This document shows, one piece after another, positions 1 through 7,772 of a stretch of DNA of 64,000 bases. The notes beneath the pieces were generated by a model that did no database searches, was not told the DNA's origin, and saw only the letters and a list, made by a program, of their open reading frames with translations. Location of the stretch: assembly GCF_037027585.1 (NCBI RefSeq), contig NZ_JAXCLE010000001.1, positions 310,001-374,000 of the forward strand. The letters run 5' to 3'. The DNA is from Solibacillus ferritrahens (GTDB lineage Bacteria; Bacillota; Bacilli; Bacillales_A; Planococcaceae). The translations under genes and the position numbers were made by a program. Position 1 is the stretch's first letter; the number at the start of each line of letters is the position of its first letter.

Positions 1-452
1 TTAAGCTGTACTGAAATCTTTTTGTCTTTAATATCTTCCAAAGAGGCAATTGTCGAACCTTCTTTTGTCACGATTAACAATGTTGCTTCATAATACGGAT
101 CTGTGAAGTCATATGATTGTTTACGTTCATCTGTAATCGTAATTGCTGCTGCACCCATATCAATTTCACCGTTTGTCACTTGGCTCATCATTGAGTCCCA
201 ACCTACATTTTTAATTTCTGTTTCAATGCCCATCTCTTCACCAATGGCAGCTAAAATATCAGCATCTAAGCCTACTACATTCCCTTTATCATCTAAATAC
301 TCAAAAGGAGCGTATGTCGCTTCCGTACCGGCTACGATTTTTGTATATTCTTTATCCCCTGTAGATGTTTTTTCATCTGCACCACATGCTGTTAATATCA
401 TTGAAGCTGCTGCCAAAGGAGCTGCCCATTTAAATAATTTTCTAGCGTTCAT
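1..452 (-). CDS. Amino-acid ABC transporter substrate-binding lipoprotein (3' end outside window)
   Basis: The reverse strand encodes a signal peptide ending in the lipobox L-T-A-C (Cys23), so the product should be anchored outside the membrane. The mature part carries APFEYLD, VGLDADI and a DMGAAAITIT-like stretch followed by SYDFTDPYY, which is the pattern of polar amino-acid binding proteins (SBP_bac_3 family) feeding an ABC importer. The ATG at 452 follows an AGGAGGA ribosome site. The frame is still open at base 1, so roughly the last 110 residues and any permease and ATPase partners lie outside the window. The exact ligand cannot be told. Confidence 0.9.
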   Translation of the reverse strand, partial: MNARKLFKWAAPLAAASMILTACGADEKTSTGDKEYTKIVAGTEATYAPFEYLDDKGNVVGLDADILAAIGEEMGIETEIKNVGWDSMMSQVTNGEIDMGAAAITITDERKQSYDFTDPYYEATLLIVTKEGSTIASLEDIKDKKISVQL

Positions 453-501
453 TATGAATATCCTCCTGGATTTTTAAGTTTTTTAATTAATATCTTGTTC
501 A

Positions 502-530
502 ATTATATTAATTCCCCAATTAATATACAA
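502..530 (-). promoter_or_regulatory. Putative promoter of the binding-protein gene
   Basis: On the reverse strand TTGTAT (525-530) and TATAAT (502-507) are separated by 17 bases, about 50 bases upstream of the start codon at 452. The -10 is perfect and the -35 is weak. It is a sequence match only. Confidence 0.5.
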
Positions 531-899
531 CATTTAATTTTTAAAAAAATGATTATTATTGCAGTATGATGAATTTTTATAACAAAAATGATAAGAAATC
601 TGCATATCTTTTAATATTTATTCATTAAATTAATATATCATTATTATTTTCAAACCTTCTATGTACTATGGGCACTGTATTTTATTTCCTCTTTTTTTAG
701 AAATTTAGGTTCATCACCATAACATGTGATTGCCTTTCTAATAAAATTTCACTTAATTGATTAGTGGGCTACGGCAAGACAGCGCTAAAGCGTCCGACCA
801 ACTTCGAGTGGGCAAAACGCATTGATAGATAGAAAGTGCCTTATTTTTGTTTTAAAAAATAAATCGCCATAAAAAAATAAGTTTTTCATTGCCCTTCTA

Positions 900-1089
900 A
901 AATAACGGGAGATTTTACCGTTATTTGAATGATGTAGCTTGTTTTTGAATAAATAAGGGAACGTTTTACCGTTATTTTAAATAAAATCCTGGAATTTCAT
1001 GTTTTTTAGGTCAATAACGGAAATCCCTTCCCTTATTTTCACTATTTTTTATGTTATTTTAGAAATAACGGAAATTCATTCCTCTATTT
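900..1089. repeat. Four copies of a 27-bp palindromic element
   Basis: Four elements share a 9-9-9 layout: a left arm AAATAACGG, a 9-base spacer and a right arm CCGTTATTT. They lie at 900-926, 951-977, 1012-1038 and 1063-1089. The first copy has perfect arms; the others have one to three changes. Start-to-start distances are 51, 61 and 51 bases, close to five or six helical turns. The non-coding stretch 453-1177 otherwise shows only the binding-protein promoter and AT-rich DNA, with a short GC-richer patch at 769-815. Confidence 0.85.
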
Positions 1090-1177
1090 TTCTCATTACG
1101 CAATTCAATCAGATTGTGCGACTTTTAAAGGTTTATTAAATTTGTCCTGGTTTTGTAAACATTTTTTGGAGGATATG

Positions 1178-1780
1178 ATGAAGATAAAAAATAAAATACC
1201 AGACTATATCGTGTGTATTTTCTTAGGAGTATCCTTAGGTGCAATATCCAAATATTTAGATACAATCGCCATTGTAGATGGGAGTTGGTGGTTAGGTGTT
1301 CTAAGTTATTTTGGGGATTTATTCACAAGATTAGGCATCTGGGTATTGATTGCAACATTTATAGCTGCATATAGTAGAACATTTATCAGGTCTGCTATTA
1401 ATACATTTCTATTTTTTATGGGAATGCTAGTGAGTTATTATATTTATTCAGCTTATTTATTCGGATTTTTCCCGACAAGTTATTTTATACTTTGGGGTAC
1501 CGTAGCACTTGCCTCTCCTGTGCTTGGAATCATTGTATGGGGGGCTAAAAACAAGAAGCCACTATACTTTGGCTTACCCGCCTTGCCTATGGGGTTAATG
1601 TTGAGTCTATCTTTAGGGATGGGTTTGTTTTATATTTCCTTGAATTATATTGAAGAATTAATTATGTATATTATCTTGTGCATAATCTTTTACAAAGATC
1701 CTAAACAAATGGTGATAACTATTGTCCTTTCATTTGTAATTGGATTTATTACTGAACAAATAATTCCATTTCATTTTTGA
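1178..1780 (+). CDS. Polytopic membrane protein, possibly DUF6518 family
   Basis: About 200 residues that are almost entirely hydrophobic, with roughly six membrane segments and short polar connectors such as WGAKNKKP. No catalytic motif is visible. The general look recalls the DUF6518 family of small Firmicutes membrane proteins, but that assignment is from memory and weak. Two adjacent ATG codons (1175 and 1178) follow a GGAGG at 1168-1172; 1178 gives the better spacing, and the upstream TTG at 1142 is ignored. The gene stands alone between AT-rich non-coding stretches, so context gives no hint of function. Confidence 0.7.
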   Translation: MKIKNKIPDYIVCIFLGVSLGAISKYLDTIAIVDGSWWLGVLSYFGDLFTRLGIWVLIATFIAAYSRTFIRSAINTFLFFMGMLVSYYIYSAYLFGFFPTSYFILWGTVALASPVLGIIVWGAKNKKPLYFGLPALPMGLMLSLSLGMGLFYISLNYIEELIMYIILCIIFYKDPKQMVITIVLSFVIGFITEQIIPFHF

Positions 1781-1960
1781 ATCTAATTACGTTCTAGCAT
1801 ATTAGGTACACGAATTCGACTACAATCAGGAGCGAATGTGCAGTAAAAATTACTTCTCTTAGAACGGACTTAGCTAGAAAATCTTAATTTTTCAATTTTG
1901 GTATCACCAACTTATGGTGATGAACCATAATCCAGGGCAATTCTTTATGCAGTACAAAAA

Positions 1961-2119
1961 AAGACTACTTAGCGGAAATTTCCCGAAAGTAGTCTTAGAA
2001 TGTATTATTTTTTTAAGAGAATGAAGGATAAAAGGAACCGGTACAGTGATTCCTTTTATCCTAACAAAAAATCCATCCTCCATTGTAGAGAATTAACTAT
2101 TATGCTATTTTTCTACAAT
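1961..2119. other. Cluster of three inverted repeats in a gene-free stretch
   Basis: Three perfect inverted repeats follow one another in the gap 1781-2417. The first has arms AAGACTACTT at 1961-1970 and 1987-1996. The second has 13-base arms at 2025-2037 and 2050-2062 around AGGATAAAAGGAA. The third has 8-base arms ATTGTAGA at 2082-2089 and 2112-2119. The first would have a T-run on the reverse strand and could be a terminator there. The rest of the gap holds nothing recognisable. Confidence 0.5.
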
Positions 2120-2417
2120 TGGTATAGAAAAGTATATGAAAACAGTAAAATGGCGTCCTATAGGGACATTATAATATAGTATTGCTTGAACATAACCTTT
2201 AATAATTTACTAATTATCCACACTTATTTCAAGTCTAAATTATAAATTTCACTTAAAAATTTCAAATATATTTTAAAAGTACGTTTAATTTATACAGAAA
2301 TCGGAAATTTATAGTATAGTGCCCAAAAATAAATGTTAAATAATGGCAGTAATAGTGCATATCATCCTATTAAATATAGAATGCCAATACTTAATTATTC
2401 ATTAATAAAAAAAAAAA

Positions 2418-2489
2418 CGCCCTCGGAGGGAATCGAACCCCCAGCCTCAGAACCGGAATCTGAAGTGTTATCCATTACACCACGAGGAC
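2418..2489 (-). tRNA. tRNA-Arg (anticodon CCG)
   Basis: The reverse strand folds as a 72-base tRNA. The acceptor stem GTCCTCG pairs with CGAGGGC (one G-T pair) and is followed by a discriminator G; no CCA is encoded. The D arm contains GTGTAATGGATAAC, and the T arm contains GGTTCGATTCC. The anticodon stem CAGA/TCTG encloses the loop TTCCGGT, giving anticodon CCG for arginine codon CGG. A long T-run follows the gene directly. A single arginine tRNA near clpP is also the arrangement in Bacillus subtilis (trnQ-Arg, from memory). Confidence 0.95.
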
Positions 2490-2566
2490 AAAATAAGTAT
2501 ATGTTCAACTTTTCCCATTATACAGATGGTACGCCATATTTTCAATAGCAAAAGTCAGAGTTTATA

Positions 2567-2597
2567 TTTGACCATAACTGACTAATACGTGTATGAT
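2567..2597 (+). promoter_or_regulatory. clpP promoter overlapped by a CtsR-like operator
   Basis: TTGACC (2568-2573) and TATGAT (2592-2597) form a sigma-A type promoter with an 18-base spacer. On the reverse strand 2567-2583 reads AGTCAGT-TAT-GGTCAAA. This matches the CtsR heptad repeat (RGTCAAA-NAN-RGTCAAA) perfectly in one half and at 5 of 7 positions in the other. CtsR represses clp genes in Firmicutes, and a box on the -35 fits repression. Confidence 0.75.
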
Positions 2598-2675
2598 AGG
2601 TTTACAGCTGAAATGATTTCCATTTTTCAGCATAAGAATTCGAATAAAAAGCTTTAACAAAGGGAGGATTATTCA

Positions 2676-3269
2676 ATGAACTTAATTCCTACAGTTATTG
2701 AACAAACAAATCGCGGGGAACGTGCATATGACATTTATTCACGTTTATTAAAAGACCGCATCATTTTATTAGGTAGCGGAATCGATGACAACGTATCAAA
2801 CTCAATCGTTGCACAGCTACTATTTTTAGAAGCAGAAGATCCAGATAAAGACATCTACCTATACATTAACTCACCAGGTGGTTCAATCACATCAGGTATG
2901 GCCATTTATGATACGATGAACTTCATCAAGCCGGATGTTTCAACTATTTGTATCGGTATGGCTGCATCAATGGGTGCTTTCTTACTTTCTGCTGGTGCAA
3001 AAGGTAAACGTATTGCATTACCAAATGCAGAAGTGATGATTCACCAACCACTTGGTGGCGCACAAGGTCAAGCAACAGAAATCGAAATCGCAGCAAAACG
3101 TATTTTACACTTACGTGAAAAGCTGAATAGAATCATGGCTGAAAACACTGGTCAATCTTTCGAAACATTGTCACGTGATACAGATCGTGATAACTTCATG
3201 ACTGCCGAGCAAGCGAAAGACTATGGCTTAATCGACAAAATCTATGAGCGTAACCAATTAAAGAAATAA
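2676..3269 (+). CDS. clpP: ATP-dependent Clp protease proteolytic subunit ClpP
   Basis: ClpP is the serine peptidase that forms the double-heptamer degradation chamber used with ClpX, ClpC or ClpE in cytosolic protein turnover and stress response. The catalytic triad is intact: Ser98 in GMAASMGA, His123 in MIHQPLGG and Asp172 in DRDNF. The length of 197 residues is normal and the N-terminal MNLIPTVIEQ is typical of Bacillus ClpP. The ATG follows a GGGAGG site. It is a single-gene unit with its own CtsR-like promoter and a terminator, convergent with the crh operon. Confidence 0.98.
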   Translation: MNLIPTVIEQTNRGERAYDIYSRLLKDRIILLGSGIDDNVSNSIVAQLLFLEAEDPDKDIYLYINSPGGSITSGMAIYDTMNFIKPDVSTICIGMAASMGAFLLSAGAKGKRIALPNAEVMIHQPLGGAQGQATEIEIAAKRILHLREKLNRIMAENTGQSFETLSRDTDRDNFMTAEQAKDYGLIDKIYERNQLKK

Positions 3270-3278
3270 TACAGCACG

Positions 3279-3311
3279 AAGCATGCAGGAGTTTATCCTG
3301 TGTGCTTTTTT
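3279..3311 (+). terminator. Intrinsic terminator of clpP
   Basis: A 12-base stem (3279-3290 with 3296-3307, two G-T pairs) with a 5-base loop is followed by TTTTTT, ten bases after the clpP stop. Confidence 0.85.
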
Positions 3312-3449
3312 AGTTTTTAGTGTATTTCATTTCAATTATCCGCTAGGAACTATGCAATAGAATATTTTTATTCCCCACTCGCTCTGGTGACTTTGAAAAG
3401 TATTATAATTGGTGACTCCAAAAATTATATTATCCAATTTAATAAGAAT

Positions 3450-3575
3450 AATCGCCACAAAGGTAAGCATATTCGCCACTTTCAATTGAATATTCGCCAC
3501 TGTGCTTCATTTATTCGTCACTTTCAATCGAATATTCGCCACTCCTCAATAAATATTCGCCACTTTGCACAATGC
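3450..3575. repeat. Six tandem 21-bp units with a conserved ATTCGCCACT core
   Basis: Units start at 3450, 3471, 3492, 3513, 3534 and 3555, exactly 21 bases apart. The first ten bases are conserved: ATTCGCCACT is exact in units 2, 3, 5 and 6, unit 4 has ATTCGTCACT and unit 1 has AATCGCCACA. The remaining 11 bases vary, although units 2 and 4 nearly agree (TTCAATTGAAT and TTCAATCGAAT). The array sits between the convergent genes clpP and crh. A long open frame over it has no ribosome site and is judged non-coding. Confidence 0.9.
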
Positions 3576-3604
3576 TTTATGCTCCTCTACTCTGTATATA
3601 AAAA

Positions 3605-3645
3605 TAAAGCACAACCTTTTCATCCTGTGAAATGGCTGTGCTTTT
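3605..3645 (-). terminator. Terminator downstream of crh
   Basis: The arms AAAGCACA and TGTGCTTT enclose a second pairing (TTTTCA with TGTGAAA). On the reverse strand the hairpin is followed by TTTATTTTT. It lies directly after the crh stop and would end the nudix-rapZ-glmR-whiA-crh transcript. Confidence 0.75.
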
Positions 3646-3649
3646 CAAG

Positions 3650-3907
3650 TTAGTTTGCTTTTTCGATTAAAAGCTGAAGAGCGTTAATGGCTTTTTCTTC
3701 ATCGTGACCATCAGCACATAATGTGACAACCGTTCCTTTTGCCACAGCTAAGCTCATAATTCCCATGATCGATTTTGCATTTACTTTTTTCGTATCCTTT
3801 TGTAAAAAGACATCTGCTTTAAAACGATTTGCTTCTTGTACGAATAATGCAGCTTGTCTTGCCTGTAAGCCGGATTTCAGCTTTACTTCTACTTGTTTTT
3901 CGATCAT
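3650..3907 (-). CDS. crh: HPr-like catabolite repression protein Crh
   Basis: Crh is a paralogue of the phosphotransferase protein HPr that acts only in regulation. HPr kinase phosphorylates it at Ser46 and it then serves as a corepressor of CcpA. In the 85-residue frame, Gln15 replaces the catalytic His15 of HPr (SGLQARQAALF), which is the diagnostic Crh feature, and Ser46 is present in NAKSIMGIMS. The ATG at 3907 follows AAAGGGAG; the frame extends ten codons further but without a better ribosome site. It is the last gene of the whiA operon. Its kinase, HPrK, is encoded at 18723-19661. Confidence 0.95.
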   Translation of the reverse strand: MIEKQVEVKLKSGLQARQAALFVQEANRFKADVFLQKDTKKVNAKSIMGIMSLAVAKGTVVTLCADGHDEEKAINALQLLIEKAN

Positions 3908-4085
3908 CTTGATATACTCCCTTTCACAACCGTTCATCGCTTCTTTTATTTATCTTATCGAAATTATTCGAAAAGAACAATAATAGATTACGGTATTTAT
4001 GAAATCGCCACCATTATTAACTATACCTTAGCATAAATGGACTTAAATCGTTAGTTTATAAAAAAAACCCGCGCAATCAATGTGG

Positions 4086-5027
4086 CTAAATCTTTTCCCC
4101 ACGTCGAATGGCCTCCGCAATATCATCGATTTTACGTAACCGATGATTAACACCCGATTTACTTACAACGCCTGTTGATACCATCTCGCCAAGCTCTTTT
4201 AATGTGACATCCTGATATTCCACTCGAAGACGGGCAATTTCCCGTAGTTTTTCGGGTAATTGATCAAGTCCCATTGCATTATCAATATAGCGGATATTTT
4301 CAACTTGTCGCAGTGCTGCACCAATTGTCTTATTCAGGTTAGCAGTTTCACAGTTTACGATTCGATTCACACTGTTTCGCATATCTCTTATGATTCGTAC
4401 ATCTTCAAACTTCAGCATTGCCTGAACGGCACCAACTAAATTCATAAAATCCGAAATTTTTTCTGCCTCTTTTAAATAAGTGACATAGCCTTTTTTTCGT
4501 TCAATCGTTTTTGCATTGAGATCATAGCGATTCATTAGCTGTGCCAACGCCTCCCCGTGCTCCTTATATAAAGAATAGATTTCCAAATGATAAGAGGAAG
4601 TCTCCGGGTTATTGACCGAACCACCTGCTAAAAATGCACCACGTAAATAGGCACGGCGCTCACTGTTTTTCGGAATAATAGTTTTTGAAATCGTATGATT
4701 AAATTCAAATGAATTCGATACAATTTCTAAATCATCCAATATTTCACGGGCACCTTCCCGAACACGGCATATATACACATTATTCTTCTTCAGGCGCATC
4801 TTTTTCCGCACAAGAAGCTCTACATTATATGGATAGAGCCTTTTTACGATGATATATAGTCGTCGTGCTATTGCAGCATTCTCTGTTTGAACATCCAAGC
4901 TTATTTGGCGATTCGCAAAGCTTAAAGAACCATTCATTCGTATAAGGGCGGACACTTCAGCCTTTAAACAACTGTCATTTGCTTCAACCTGTGTAAGCTC
5001 TTTTTTTGTTTCCGATGCAAAGGACAT
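4086..5027 (-). CDS. whiA: DNA-binding protein WhiA
   Basis: WhiA combines an N-terminal domain related to LAGLIDADG homing endonucleases with a C-terminal helix-turn-helix. In Streptomyces it controls sporulation genes, and in Bacillus it affects division and chromosome segregation. The segment YLRGAFLAGGSVNNPE near residue 130 is the LAGLIDADG-like signature, and KELGEMVSTGVVSKSGVNHR near the C-terminus is the recognition region. The length of 313 residues is normal. The ATG follows GGGGGAG. It lies between glmR and crh in the conserved order rapZ-glmR-whiA-crh and is probably co-transcribed with them. Confidence 0.96.
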   Translation of the reverse strand: MSFASETKKELTQVEANDSCLKAEVSALIRMNGSLSFANRQISLDVQTENAAIARRLYIIVKRLYPYNVELLVRKKMRLKKNNVYICRVREGAREILDDLEIVSNSFEFNHTISKTIIPKNSERRAYLRGAFLAGGSVNNPETSSYHLEIYSLYKEHGEALAQLMNRYDLNAKTIERKKGYVTYLKEAEKISDFMNLVGAVQAMLKFEDVRIIRDMRNSVNRIVNCETANLNKTIGAALRQVENIRYIDNAMGLDQLPEKLREIARLRVEYQDVTLKELGEMVSTGVVSKSGVNHRLRKIDDIAEAIRRGEKI

Positions 5028-5076
5028 GTATGTGCTCCCCCTTTCCTAGCAAACTATGTAGTGATTACATGTAATA

Positions 5077-6051
5077 TTACTGCATCGTTTGTTGTTTTAG
5101 TTTTGTATATTCACAAAGCCAATCCGCTAAATTAGTCGCATCATGACGTACTGTTCCATTTTGGATAAGTGCAATTTCTTTTTTAATAATATTGATGCCC
5201 ATATCTTTTATTCTATCTATATCAAATTTTACGGGCTCAGCATTTTCTTCTCGATAGTTTTCGTAAATTAACGATGGAAGCTCTTTTTCATTAATCAATA
5301 CCGATTCAATAAACGGCTCGCCTACATGAGTATGAATGGCCTCAATATGCTGCGAGGTTGTATATTTACTCGTCTCACCTTGTTGAGTCATTAAATTGGC
5401 TATATAAATTTTTTCACCTTTTGCACGAACGACCGCCTGGCCAATTCCTTTCACTAATAAGTTCGGAATGATGCTCGTATAAAGACTACCTGGTCCAATC
5501 AAAATAAAATCCGCGCGTTCAATTGCATGAACCGCAGCGGGTAACGGTTTTAAATTGCTCGGCTCTAAATAAACACGCTTAATTGGAGCATGGCCAGACG
5601 GAATTTTTGACTCGCCAATAACGTCTGAACCATCCATTAATTCAGCATGTAAAGTTACTTTTTTATTTGCGGCAGGTATGACTTTCCCGTGCACGTTCAA
5701 AACTTTACTCATTTCTGCAATGGCATGGTTAAAATCACCAGTAATTTCCGTTAAAGCTGTTAGCATTAGATTGCCTAGAGAATGTCCGCCCAAGTCATTG
5801 GATTGTGAAAAGCGATATTGAAACATTTGCTCAACTAAGGGCTCCACATCCGACAATGCTGCTATTACATTCCGTACATCTCCTGGAGGTGGAATATCAT
5901 AGTCATCCCGTAAACGCCCAGAAGAGCCACCGTCATCCGCTACCGTAACGATGGCTGTAATATCAAATGCGTGTTGCTTTAAACCTCGTAATATCGTAGA
6001 AAGCCCTGTCCCCCCACCGATAACGACAATACGCGTTCTCTTTTTCTTCAT
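5077..6051 (-). CDS. glmR: Gluconeogenesis factor GlmR (YvcK)
   Basis: GlmR binds UDP-GlcNAc and steers carbon into amino-sugar and peptidoglycan precursors; mutants of B. subtilis fail on gluconeogenic carbon sources. The sequence begins with a nucleotide-binding VVIGGGTGLSTILRGLK and contains TVADDGGSSGRLR and NDLGGHSLGNLML, all typical of the UPF0052/CofD-like fold. The length of 324 residues is normal. Only four bases separate it from rapZ upstream, so the two are almost certainly one transcript. Confidence 0.95.
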   Translation of the reverse strand: MKKKRTRIVVIGGGTGLSTILRGLKQHAFDITAIVTVADDGGSSGRLRDDYDIPPPGDVRNVIAALSDVEPLVEQMFQYRFSQSNDLGGHSLGNLMLTALTEITGDFNHAIAEMSKVLNVHGKVIPAANKKVTLHAELMDGSDVIGESKIPSGHAPIKRVYLEPSNLKPLPAAVHAIERADFILIGPGSLYTSIIPNLLVKGIGQAVVRAKGEKIYIANLMTQQGETSKYTTSQHIEAIHTHVGEPFIESVLINEKELPSLIYENYREENAEPVKFDIDRIKDMGINIIKKEIALIQNGTVRHDATNLADWLCEYTKLKQQTMQ

Positions 6052-6055
6052 TTAA

Positions 6056-6946
6056 TCAATCCTTTCTATGATTGATATCTCTATGTGAAATGATGACTTG
6101 GTCATTTTTTGCTAACAGTTTGCCAAAGTATTCAGCGAGCGTTACCGAGCGATGTTGTCCACCTGTACAGCCAAAGGCGATCACTAGCTGTGATTTCCCT
6201 TCACTGCGGTAATGCGGAATCATAAATGTAAACAAGTCCGTTAGTTTGGCAATGAGCTGTTGTGTTTCTTCCGTTGCAAGCACATATGAAGAAACCTCTG
6301 TCTGAAGTCCTGTTTTATGTCGCAATTCTTCAACATAATAGGGGTTTTTCAAAAAACGTACATCAAACACTAAATCGGCATCGATCGGTAAGCCATGCTT
6401 AAAGCCAAATGACATAATATTTAGTGAAAAAGTTGGGCTGCTCATATTCGAAAATTCCTGTGCAATGCGTTCGCGTAACTCCCGTGGTTTCAACTTGGAT
6501 GTATTTACAATTGTTTTTGCACGGCCTTTTACCTCTGAAAGCAATTCCCGTTCCTGTTGAATTCCTTCCAATGGTAAACCTTGTGTTGCAAGTGGGTGTG
6601 AACGACGAGATTCTTTATATCGTCGAACTAAAGTGGCATCGTCGGACTCTAAAAATAAAATCCGGAGTAAAATATCCTCTTCATTCATTAACGCGTCGAG
6701 CGATTCGATTAATGACCCAAAAAATTCTCTCCCACGTAAATCCATTACGACGGCGATACGTGAAATTTTCTTTTCCGAATCTTTCATTAGTGCTAAAAAA
6801 GTAGTCAAAAGTTCCGGTGGTAAATTATCGACGCAGTAATAGCCTAAATCTTCAAAGCTCTGAACTGCTACCGTTTTGCCCGCCCCTGACATTCCTGTAA
6901 TAATAACTAATTCATGTGTAAAGCTCGAACTACCCACTTGTTTCAT
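6056..6946 (-). CDS. rapZ: RapZ/YvcJ family nucleotide-binding protein
   Basis: This is an ATP/GTP-binding protein; the E. coli homologue RapZ senses glucosamine-6-phosphate and delivers the GlmZ RNA to RNase E, while Bacillus YvcJ is needed for efficient competence. The Walker A motif GMSGAGKT is at residues 18-25 and the conserved C-terminal FGCTGGQHRSVTLAEYF is near residue 265. The length of 296 residues fits. It lies five bases after the nudix gene and four before glmR. No GlmZ-type RNA is visible nearby, so its partner in this organism is unknown. Confidence 0.94.
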   Translation of the reverse strand: MKQVGSSSFTHELVIITGMSGAGKTVAVQSFEDLGYYCVDNLPPELLTTFLALMKDSEKKISRIAVVMDLRGREFFGSLIESLDALMNEEDILLRILFLESDDATLVRRYKESRRSHPLATQGLPLEGIQQERELLSEVKGRAKTIVNTSKLKPRELRERIAQEFSNMSSPTFSLNIMSFGFKHGLPIDADLVFDVRFLKNPYYVEELRHKTGLQTEVSSYVLATEETQQLIAKLTDLFTFMIPHYRSEGKSQLVIAFGCTGGQHRSVTLAEYFGKLLAKNDQVIISHRDINHRKD

Positions 6947-6951
6947 CTCCT

Positions 6952-7422
6952 CTAGTTTTGTTCTATTGAGTGTTGAATGGTCTCACTTAATAGCTCAAAA
7001 TCCTCTGTGTACTCAAATGTACCATATTGCATGCCTTTATTGGCTATTGCAAACAATAAATTTGTCCGGTCACCTGCTGCCATCGGAAGTTCGTTTAACT
7101 GCTCCACTGGATACCAGTCCAAAATGCCTTCACGTGTTTCAGTAAACGGTGTTCCTTCTACATCAGAAGCAATAAATGTATAGAGCATCCATTCATCGAC
7201 GACTGTATCTTCATTTTTTATGACCATTGTATAGATGCCTTTTAAATGGACATTTATAGGTTTTAAATTCGTTTCTTCCTGAAATTCACGAACAGCTGAT
7301 TCATAGATGGATTCTCCCAGCTCCATTTTGCCGCCGGGTGCAACAAACCAACCTCTTCTCGGTTTTTGGAGCAACAGCACTTTGCCGTCTTTTATAGCTA
7401 GTAAATTTGTAATACGTTGCAT
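6952..7422 (-). CDS. yvcI: Nudix hydrolase (YvcI-like), first gene of the crh operon
   Basis: The Nudix box is intact (GKMELGES followed by REFQEET), so the protein should cleave a nucleoside diphosphate linked to another group. It resembles 8-oxo-dGTP-diphosphatase-like MutT proteins (RGWFVAPGGKM), but the substrate is not determined by sequence. The start at 7422 follows GAGGTG; the frame runs 21 codons further upstream without support. The synteny nudix-rapZ-glmR-whiA-crh is the same as in B. subtilis. The protein has 156 residues. Confidence 0.92.
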   Translation of the reverse strand: MQRITNLLAIKDGKVLLLQKPRRGWFVAPGGKMELGESIYESAVREFQEETNLKPINVHLKGIYTMVIKNEDTVVDEWMLYTFIASDVEGTPFTETREGILDWYPVEQLNELPMAAGDRTNLLFAIANKGMQYGTFEYTEDFELLSETIQHSIEQN

Positions 7423-7546
7423 ACGTAACACCTCAATTCTTTCATTAGTGGATATAAAACTATATGCTGTCAAGGTAATCCACATAAGTACAGATAGCTC
7501 TCACGCTATTGTACGCAAAATCTGTTTTTCTAATGCTTATATTTCT

Positions 7547-7575
7547 ATTATACCTTGTACCAGGCATTACGTAAA
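7547..7575 (-). promoter_or_regulatory. Putative promoter of the nudix-rapZ-glmR-whiA-crh operon
   Basis: On the reverse strand TTTACG (7570-7575) and a perfect TATAAT (7547-7552) are separated by 17 bases, giving a leader of about 120 bases before the nudix start. Confidence 0.65.
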
Positions 7576-7640
7576 AGCACTCGTACCATTTGTCCTGTTA
7601 GTAAATAAAGGAGTTGGTGTCGTATTATCTAAATTTCCGC

Positions 7641-7684
7641 ACAAAAAGAGGTTGTTTCAGCGCAGATCGCGCTAGAAACAACCT
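7641..7684 (-). terminator. Terminator of trxB
   Basis: A long stem (AGGTTGTTTC at 7649-7658 with 7675-7684, extended by AGCGC/GCGCT) is followed on the reverse strand by CTTTTTG. It separates trxB from the nudix operon. Apart from this hairpin and the nudix promoter, the 350-base gap 7423-7772 shows nothing clear. Confidence 0.8.
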
Positions 7685-7772
7685 AAGGATAAAAATATAA
7701 GGGGGTTAAAACAAATTCTTCTTTTAGTATACCCTTATTTTGTAACGAAAAGATTACATTTATGTTAAGGAT

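Noticed and set aside
2333..2548. A 71-codon forward frame
   Set aside because: It runs through the tRNA-Arg gene on the other strand and has no ribosome site.
3450..3575. CRISPR-like array
   Set aside because: Conserved parts are only 10 bases and the variable parts 11, far shorter than CRISPR repeats and spacers, and no cas gene is near.
3387..3653. An open frame of 88 codons with a seven-residue repeat (IRHFQLN-like)
   Set aside because: The periodicity comes from the 21-bp DNA repeat; the frame has a GTG start and no ribosome site.
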